Position numbers and translations under genes: made by a program
DNA from: Euclidia mi
Taxonomy: Eukaryota > Arthropoda > Insecta > Lepidoptera > Erebidae
NCBI GenBank assembly: GCA_944739405.2
Contig: OX123188.2
Location: 66,855,251-66,919,250 of the forward strand
Reading direction: 5' to 3'
Length of the DNA: 64,000 nucleotides
Shown here: piece by piece, positions 57,398 through 64,000 of the stretch
Layout: each line of letters starts with the position of its first letter
Position numbering within the stretch: position 1 is the first letter of the stretch
The notes under the pieces: generated by a model
Told to the model about the DNA's origin: nothing
Seen by the model: only the letters and a program-made list of their open reading frames with translations
The model's database searches: none

Positions 57398-58584
57398 ACA
57401 AATTTTTGCTTACTACGCTTGGTAAGCATTTTTATATTATAACTATTTCTGTTGCCGCGTGTGATAATTAATTTTGTATCAACCGCATAAGTAACAAGTT
57501 ATAATCGTTTTGCTTGCGACCACTAGTCAACTAAATGACGCGCTGTGGTCACATTCATTAATCGCATTCTTTGTATTGCGATTTATGGCCTCGCGTCCTC
57601 TAACGACGTGCTAAGCTTACCTTCGTTGATCATATGCTTCGCGATTAGCTTTTTTAAATGCCACTACGGTAATTAATTGCTGCTGGTAATTATTGCTAAT
57701 AATTACTGCTTTGGCTGACTTATGGAACGAATTCACACCCTTCCTTTTTCCAATTCTTTTCATTTTTCTACTATAACCTTCTGCTAGTGGTTTTGTACGA
57801 CGATACAATTATATTTCTATATAGTAGATATAATTAAGTACTTTTACCGCCTACTACGGCGATTATCTTTTAAAATTAACTATTCTTTTTCCTTTTTACT
57901 AAGAAAGTTACATCTTTATTATACCACGTGTACCTAACATTATTGGACTGGCTGAGAATGAACGTACCTAAAGATGCTAGCGTATTATATACTAGCTATT
58001 TAGCTAGAATTCCGCGTTCATTTATTAATGAATTGTACACGTGTCACATGCAGGTTGCTCACTAACAATAATGAACGAATGTAATCCTTGTCTATTTTGC
58101 ATAAATTACGAAATTCATCGTAGAATTATTGGTTGTTCGTTTTGTCAAATGTTTATTTTGCTACAATCGTTGTTTTTGGTCTTCGATTTTATCTCCTTGT
58201 TACTGCCTATCGGTATGTTATTTGAGAATGCATCTATTTATGCATTTACTGTTCATTGTGAACTCAAACATTAAATTCCTGCGTCGCAACTATTGAATTA
58301 TATTTTTTTTGTAATGTTTTGTGTCGCTAGGATTGTTTTTTTCAATGTCTGGTTTCTATTGAAATATATGAAACATATAATGTTGAAAAAATGATAAAAT
58401 TAAACCGTTGACAGCCGGATAAATACTTAATTATCAATATGTAACTTGTTTTTTTTATACAAAATGCTATGCATCTAGTTTAACTAAACCAATTTAAGTA
58501 GTGGCTATAATATGTTCTTGTGCTTACGCAAATGTTATTTTATCAAACTAAATTTATCAAACTTAATTGAATTGAAACTAACTT

Positions 58585-58800
58585 TAACTAAAGTGGGTAT
58601 TTGCACATAAATTGAATCAATAACTTCTATTCTTTAATAAATAAGTGGCTATTTACATATAAAGCAAATAAATAATATTTATACCTCATTAAATAACTAA
58701 AGTGGCTGTTTACATACAAATTAAATAAATAATTTCAATACTTAAATAACTAATGTGGGTATTTCTACATAAATCAATAATTTATATACTTTAATAACTA
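58585..58800 (+). repeat. Four ~52-57-bp tandem units
   Basis: The landmark 'aagtgg' with flanking 'aactaa' and 'tttacatacaaa'-like segments recurs at 58591, 58643, 58700 and (aatgtgg) 58752. Units diverge moderately. Confidence 0.7.
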
Positions 58801-59486
58801 AAGCAAATTAATTGATTTACAAGTTAAAAATAATACCATTTCGTATTTCACCGTTGTTTATTTTAACCTAAAAGCTGAATAAAATAATTAAATCTTATTC
58901 TATTATAGCATAAATGTGTTTATAAACGATTGAGTACAGTGTCATTAGCAACAATGTAAGACGCATATTATGTATGCGAAGTTATAATTACCTACATAAT
59001 TATTTGTAAAGGCCAACAATAGTGCTACTGTTTTCGAGCTGGAGCTCACAAGTCACAAGATAACGCATTGTTGTGTTAACGATTTATGTAAACATGCTAA
59101 CATAAAACATGAATAAATATAACTGTTATAAATTGTTGAAGAGGTTTGCTAAACTTAATATTGTTGCACAATCTGTTATTTATCTAACTAATTATCCAAC
59201 TATCTGATAACTATCTAATTTCACATAACTATATAAATATCAGATATGTTTCTCTTGGTGATTTCCATATAAGAGATCTTAAATTAACTCACTACAAAGT
59301 TTAAGAATGTAATGATTAATGCTCATCACTAATGATCTAATCACTAAAATAACTTAACACTTTGTTACAAATAGTATATAAAATCTTTAACTCCCAATTA
59401 CAGCTAAATCATGTACCCAAATATCTTGTTATATATATCTTTAGTAATGACTGATCGAAATATAATAAAATATTTTTTTTCCCTTA

Positions 59487-59553
59487 TGGCTCAGTGGTTG
59501 AAAGGTTGTTGTCGGATCAGTCTGTGGTTCGATTCTCGCTTGTGTTTTTTTTT
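59487..59553 (+). ncRNA. tRNA-like Pol III unit (SINE head or tRNA relic)
   Basis: A box tggctcagtgg (59487-59497), B box ggttcgattct (59526-59536), 39 bases apart start to start, and a run of nine T at 59545-59553 that would end Pol III transcription. Acceptor and T stems do not pair well, so it is not a functional tRNA. Confidence 0.5.
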
Positions 59554-60288
59554 GTGTTTTTTAACAATGGTTAGTGTGTACTATATCATCGACTGTCTCC
59601 TTCGATGATGTATTGTTCATTACATCTTACAAAGAATTGTGCAATTGTCTTTAATTAATTTGTATCGTGTTCAGAAACTAGATAATGACTCTCGTCAATG
59701 GAATGCGGTCAGCGCCAAGCGCGCAGTGATGACTCACGTGTTCACCGGCTCAAACTTTCGATCGCAGTAATAATTGTTATTCCATTTGAAATTAATACAA
59801 TTTGTCCTTGCAATATTGCATTGACCTTGTTAATGAGCAATTTGTTTGTGATATTGCCAACTGATCGTATGATTGTTAGCATCGTAATATAGTAAGATCG
59901 TAATATTGGTTTACGACTTATACATTTTCAATTAATTTCACTTATCGAACCTGGGTTGTCAGGTGGTGCCTACCAACATAGACTGGGTGGCTATTTGCTC
60001 TAAAACTCACGTAAAATACCTCTTCGCGCGTCGTGTATTATAATGAATACGACTCGCATCGGGAATGAATGCTGGCTTATTCATGCGTATGATTGTGTGT
60101 AGGCCTTTTGAATGTGATGTATGTCAGGTAATAGGAACGTTCAATGCTTGGTGACGTATGAATGGTCGAGGGTTATACTTGTTTTTTTTCTCTTTCAGGG
60201 TTAATAGTTGCCTTGTATTTAACCTACTGACACCACCACCACTCATCTGTTTCAGGGTCCCGGAATGCAGTCGCCACCTACCAGCCAC

Positions 60289-60300
60289 AAAGGGGAGAGT
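60289..60300 (+). promoter_or_regulatory. Polypurine tract of the LTR element
   Basis: aaaggggagag followed by tg, immediately before the 3' LTR, the expected plus-strand primer position. Confidence 0.75.
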
Positions 60301-60301
60301 G

Positions 60302-60689
60302 TGTGACGTCAATCCTTGACGCATCACTCGGCTCGGTCGACCCCGCCGCCCGCGCCCTGCAAGGGACTATAAATACTCAAGCGCTGGCTGCGCCCGCTCT
60401 TTTTGGCTGCCTTCAGACGAGCTAAGTGACCACCTTTCCTGACGACCACCGGGCAGGCGGACCCTCAACAAATCCCTTACCGCCGAATCACGCGACCCTG
60501 TTTATATCTTTTCGAATAACATTTTTTTAGTATTTTTTTCGCTAGTGAAACGCTTGCTAAATGATGTTTAGATTTACTTGAAGAATTAAATCAATTTTTA
60601 TTGTAACATCCAACTCACATTTTTCATTTAAACACACCCTAAGTAGGGACAACGTTAAAGTGGACACCTGGAAGATTCCCTACGTCACA
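60302..60689 (+). repeat. 3' LTR of the non-coding LTR element
   Basis: 388 bp, with TGACGTCA at 60304-60311 and TATAAATA at 60368-60375. Nearly identical to the 5' LTR for about 290 bp, then clearly different: the last part has about 30 extra bases between 'aaacacaccc' and the terminal 'ctacgtcaca'. Confidence 0.9.
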
Positions 60690-60775
60690 TCAGTTATTCA
60701 TTCTTACAATGCCCGCAGTAGGCAAATAACAATAGTGTTAATATTATTGGTCTATTTTTTTATATACTATATTGA

Positions 60776-61025
60776 CGACTGGTTGGCGCCGCGGGAGTGT
60801 AAGCGACTGTTACGCCGAAGGTCGCGGGTTCGATTTCCGCTCAAGTCAAACATTTGTCTGCATAAACATGGATGTTTGTCTTGGTCTGGGTATTTCTATA
60901 TATAATTGTATGAATTTACAAAAAAAAATTATATATGTAAGTTTATCCATCATCTAATACCCATATGACAAGCTTCTGCTTAGTTTGGGACTGGATGGTG
61001 TTGTGTGAATGTGGTAGAATGTACC
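60776..61025 (+). repeat. tRNA-derived SINE
   Basis: Head: 'ggttggcgccgcgggagtgt' with a degenerate A box and box B gggttcgattt (60826-60836). Body: 'catttgtctgcataaacatg', gatgtttgtcttggtctggg. Tail: 'ccatatgacaagcttctgct' and tagtttgggactgg. This order matches a common moth SINE from memory. The embedded open frames are incidental. Confidence 0.75.
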
Positions 61026-62283
61026 ATAACTTCATAATAGACAAATGAGTAGGTATTTTACAAATAATCGTCAATAATGCGTAAACGAAATATTTGTTTA
61101 AACGTTAATTACTATGACAACCTCATACATTTGGGCAACGTCGCCATAGTAAAAGCATTTCATCTTGCCAAGATGTGTCGACTGAGCTACATTTCATTTC
61201 TGTTGATGGATGGGGACAATTCCGCCCATGGTCCTTTAGGCTTACAAATGAGAATTCATATCTCTGGAACCATTTCGATAATCAAACAGTTGCAGTCGAA
61301 GATGGATGTGTAAGTTCGTACATTGCATAATAATTACGTTCCCGGGGCGCAGTTTCAGGGACTCTGTCAATATTCGAACTAAAGTTGAACGCGTCGCCAA
61401 GTTCCCAATAGGTTTTAATGTATACACCGCGGCAAGCAACCTGAGCTCTATATTAACGTATTACAGTTACAAAACAAGACGTGCTAGTAAACGACTCCAG
61501 CTGAGTTATTTTTTCGTTCTGCACATCATGCCAAGTCGTACTACGCGAAAATAATACCTGGGAACCGATTTTTTTAAGCTTAAAAAAATAAGCACATTTT
61601 ATAAGCCGCAATTTATAGTGCGCGAAATCCATCGTTCCTACGCCGGCCGTATCTACCTACAGCGTGAACGTCGGCTGGTACCTAAGCTATGAATAAACGC
61701 AAATAATAAAGGCGGAATAAAATGAAACTAAACCGACTAAAGCGTTTTACATAAAACTAGATTAACTCTTTCCAGGGCATAATAAAAATGTCTTAGAAAG
61801 CGCACCGGAGTGCATTTGCATCAACCAATTATATGGGTGGTAGTATTACGGGGTGGTATGAGGCTGACATGACGACGCCACTGAGCTTTATTACAGACAC
61901 CTAGATATCGTTGCACTATATTCTGATGACTGTGATTTATGCACCTTGTGGAGTTGCAATACAGTTCTTTAGACCACGGTCGTGTATTTGGAAATAGGAC
62001 GAAGGTGTGAAGTGTGATTGCGCGCGCCCGTCTGTAACCTATTTGTTAGAGCTGGTGATAACGCAATTTTGACGGGCTACTTGACCTAGTGCGAGCGTTC
62101 TATCTAGTTATAATATTCGTCTCAACAATTCTTCCGACAGATACGAACTTAGACATTCCTAGCTATTGGTAGAATTGTGACATAATTTTAACAAATGTTA
62201 TGAAAAAGCTACAGAAATAATGCCTCTATGCTCTTAACGATATGAAAATAGTTATTGTGCTCTATCATGATAAACATGAAGCT
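61026..62283. other. Non-coding, nothing recognised
   Basis: Short chance frames only; no repeat boundary or RNA gene seen. Confidence 0.5.
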
Positions 62284-62888
62284 TTAAAATTAAACTACAG
62301 TTTACGGATTTTATCCCGATTTATTGGTTTCACTTTAATTATTACAAATAAACCGAATGATCTAGAAACTACATTTTCAACTTATTACTAGCCAACGGCG
62401 ACGTTTCGAATTCTTCACAATCCTGTGAACAAGTAGACAAGAACAAAGACAAATACCACCTCAGTCTGCCGTGAATCCTCACGGCAGACTGAGGTGGTAT
62501 TTGTCTTTTTCTTGAATGTATAAGTTATCTCAAACCGTTTTCTGCCTATTAAAAATTAAATAATTTTCAACAGGGAAGACGGTTGGAATGTTTCTCCAGC
62601 TTGGGACCCTGTCATAAGGCTAATGAAACCCAAGAAGGACAAAGTCACCAGAAATAAATAATAACACGAATAGTTGAAAAATGTTCAGGTACTTTGAGAT
62701 AATTTATACATTCACGAAAAAGATAAATACCACCTCAATCTGCCGTTACCATGAATCATGTAAAGAATTCGAAACGTCGCCTAGTAATGAATTAAAAATG
62801 AAGTTTCTAGATTATTAGGTTTAAATACAATAACTAAAATGAAACCAGTATATCGCGATAAAATCCGTAAACTGTAGTTTAATTTCAA
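62284..62888. mobile_element. Fold-back element with ~180-bp inverted arms
   Basis: Left arm 62284-62475 and right arm about 62705-62888 are inverted copies (both carry 'actacagtttacggatttta', the 'gacgtttcgaattctt' block and the 'aaataccacctca' block, or complements) with scattered mismatches and small gaps. A perfect shorter hairpin (30-bp arms, 62455-62518) sits at the inner edge of the left arm. No coding sequence. Flanking target duplication not identified. Confidence 0.75.
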
Positions 62889-63294
62889 TGTGTAACATTC
62901 GCGTAAACCCAAGAAGATATTATGTCAAAGATATTTGTTTTGCAAAGTAGAACCCGCTTTCTGCCTGATCCGAATGCTGACCCCTCAATGAGGAGTTAAA
63001 GTCCGTCTGGAGTTCAGAATGTTTGATTAATTATGTTGCAATTTCATATTTATTGTTATAAATATGGCGATCATTTATTGTTTGCCATAAATACTTACTT
63101 TCTTGAAGTCTGTTTAAAGATACGTTATTTTCAAGAATTTTGGAGAGAAATCGCCTGTAATTAGTCTACAAAGCGATCATAAAATAATGCGTGTTACTAC
63201 AACATTATACAATAACTAATATACGATGACGTGCTTCACTAATAGATGTTAAAATGTGTCTTGTGGAACAATCTGCAAGTTGTGCGACAGAAGG
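62889..63294. other. Non-coding, nothing recognised
   Basis: No feature seen between the fold-back element and the start of the LINE remnant. Confidence 0.5.
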
Positions 63295-64000
63295 ATGTCC
63301 AACAAACAATGAATGCATAAATATTTCACTGTTGCTTTCTAAGCTTTCGTATTACGGTTTTGAGTCACATACAATCGAATGGTTAGAAAGCTATTTAACA
63401 GGCAGGTTACAACAAGTCGAAATACGCAGAGGTGACGGATCGGTGATGATGTCGACGCCGCGTTCGGTACCTCGGGGTGTTCCCCAGGGATCACTTTTGG
63501 GACCACTCCTGTTTGTTTTATACACTGCCGACAAACAATTTCAGAAACTGCTTGTACCACATGTACGCTGATGATACACAATTATATCTATCATTTAAGC
63601 CACAAAATACTGCGACCGCTGTAGCTACCATTAATACGGAGCTCAACAATATAGCAGCGTGGTCCAAGCATAACTCATTGGTGCTAAACGCGAATAAGTC
63701 AAGATTTTTGATTATGGGGAGCAAATACCAAATTAATTCAATATCATCTTTTAAACCAAAGATCGAAATAATGGGTAGTGAAGTACAAGAAGTGCAGACT
63801 GCGCGTGACCTTGGTTTATTGATCGACCCTGAGCTGCGTTTTGAGGATCACATCAATGGCGTTGTAAGAAACTGTTTTTATAGACTGAAAATTCTCTACA
63901 GAGTAAGAAACTATCTCAGCCTCATTTTGAGAAAGAGGCTTGTAGATAGCTTGGTGCTGTCGAGATTTAATTATTGTGATACTGTGTATGGTCCCTGTAT
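63295..64000 (+). pseudogene. CR1-type LINE reverse transcriptase, partial, runs off the window
   Basis: The frame 63254-63571 has LLLSKLSYYGFESHTIEWL, SYLTGRLQQVEIR and GVPQGSLLGPLLFVLYTAD. A frameshift near 63540 follows, and the next frame reads CLYHMYADDTQLYLSF (catalytic YADD), AAWSKHNSLVLNANKS, ARDLGLLIDPELRFEDHI and RLKILYRVRNYL up to the window edge. 5'-truncated just before motif A, because the preceding bases (63254-63294) do not read as RT. Compared with LINE copies 1 and 2 it is on the other strand and of a different lineage. Confidence 0.85.

Larger units (their letters stand above)
57400..60288 (+). other. Interior of the non-coding LTR element
   Basis: AT-rich, only short frames without domains. 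It contains a 52-57-bp tandem repeat (58585-58800) and a tRNA-like Pol III unit (59487-59553), both listed separately. Confidence 0.6.
56784..60689 (+). mobile_element. Non-coding LTR retrotransposon (LARD/TRIM type)
   Basis: LTRs at 56784-57139 and 60302-60689 with ends TGTGACGT...ACGTCACA, flanked by tcag (56780-56783 and 60690-60693), a 4-bp duplication typical of Gypsy elements. A primer-binding site starts TGGCGCCCA one base after the 5' LTR (57141), the start of the tRNA-Lys-type site of insect Gypsy elements. A polypurine tract aaaggggagag lies immediately before the 3' LTR. The 3.16-kb interior has no recognisable gag or pol, so all proteins would have to come from another element. 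Confidence 0.88.

Noticed and set aside
57224..57471. 72-74 codon frames over the tandem hairpins
   Set aside because: Overlapping frames with no domain; stem pairing, not codons, explains the conservation.
60779..60845. Possible functional tRNA gene
   Set aside because: Box B is good but the A box and stems are degenerate, and the following body is SINE sequence.

Overview
The window looks like a piece of a lepidopteran (moth or butterfly) genome. It is AT-rich and holds several repeat families that I recognise as typical of Lepidoptera: the '(CTGT)n / gggttccgtac ... cgcgagtccgactcgcac' repeat, RTE elements ending in (GAT)n behind a 'cagcagtgg' motif, a tRNA-headed SINE, BEL/Pao elements and a Helitron ending in CTAG. 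I could not identify any intact host gene. Nearly every recognisable reading frame belongs to a mobile element, and nearly all are broken. The species is not determinable by eye.

Layout. 1-1105: a tandemly amplified (about 316 bp) copy of the lepidopteran gggttccgtac-type repeat. 3.5-5.2 kb: 3' scrap of an RLE-type LINE with a nested RTE tail, then a SINE. 7.3-10.9 kb: a second gggttccgtac-type repeat abutting a 5'-truncated LINE with a C2H2 half-finger, RT, zinc knuckle and restriction-like endonuclease motif. 10.86-16.46 kb (minus): a BEL/Pao element with both LTRs and a 5-bp target duplication; it has lost protease, RT and RNase H and carries two nested RTE insertions, each with its own target duplication. 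17.5-17.9 kb: nested fold-back MITEs. 19.5-26.4 kb (plus): a nearly full-length but mutated BEL/Pao element. 26.8-29.6 kb (minus): an RNase H-bearing LINE (I/LOA type). 35.87-38.06 kb: a Helitron (TC...CTAG in an A/T target) with an OTU-protease-like frame, invaded by a Jockey fragment. 43.5-48.1 kb and 51.7-56.7 kb (minus): two related CR1/Daphne-like LINEs, each cut cleanly by a TTAA-flanked piggyBac-type element. 56.78-60.69 kb: a non-coding LTR element (LARD/TRIM type) with PBS, polypurine tract and a pair of tandem hairpins with compensatory changes. 60.8-61.0 kb: tRNA-derived SINE. 62.28-62.89 kb: a long fold-back element. 63.3-64.0 kb: start of another LINE RT, running off the window.

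How it fits together: there is no pathway here; the window is a nested record of insertions. Target duplications and clean interruptions give a relative order (BEL before its two RTEs; LINEs before the TTAA elements; Helitron before or with its Jockey segment). The remaining stretches (about 1.1-3.5, 5.2-7.3, 16.5-19.5, 29.6-35.9, 38.1-42.6, 48.1-51.0 and 61.0-63.3 kb) show no convincing coding signal.
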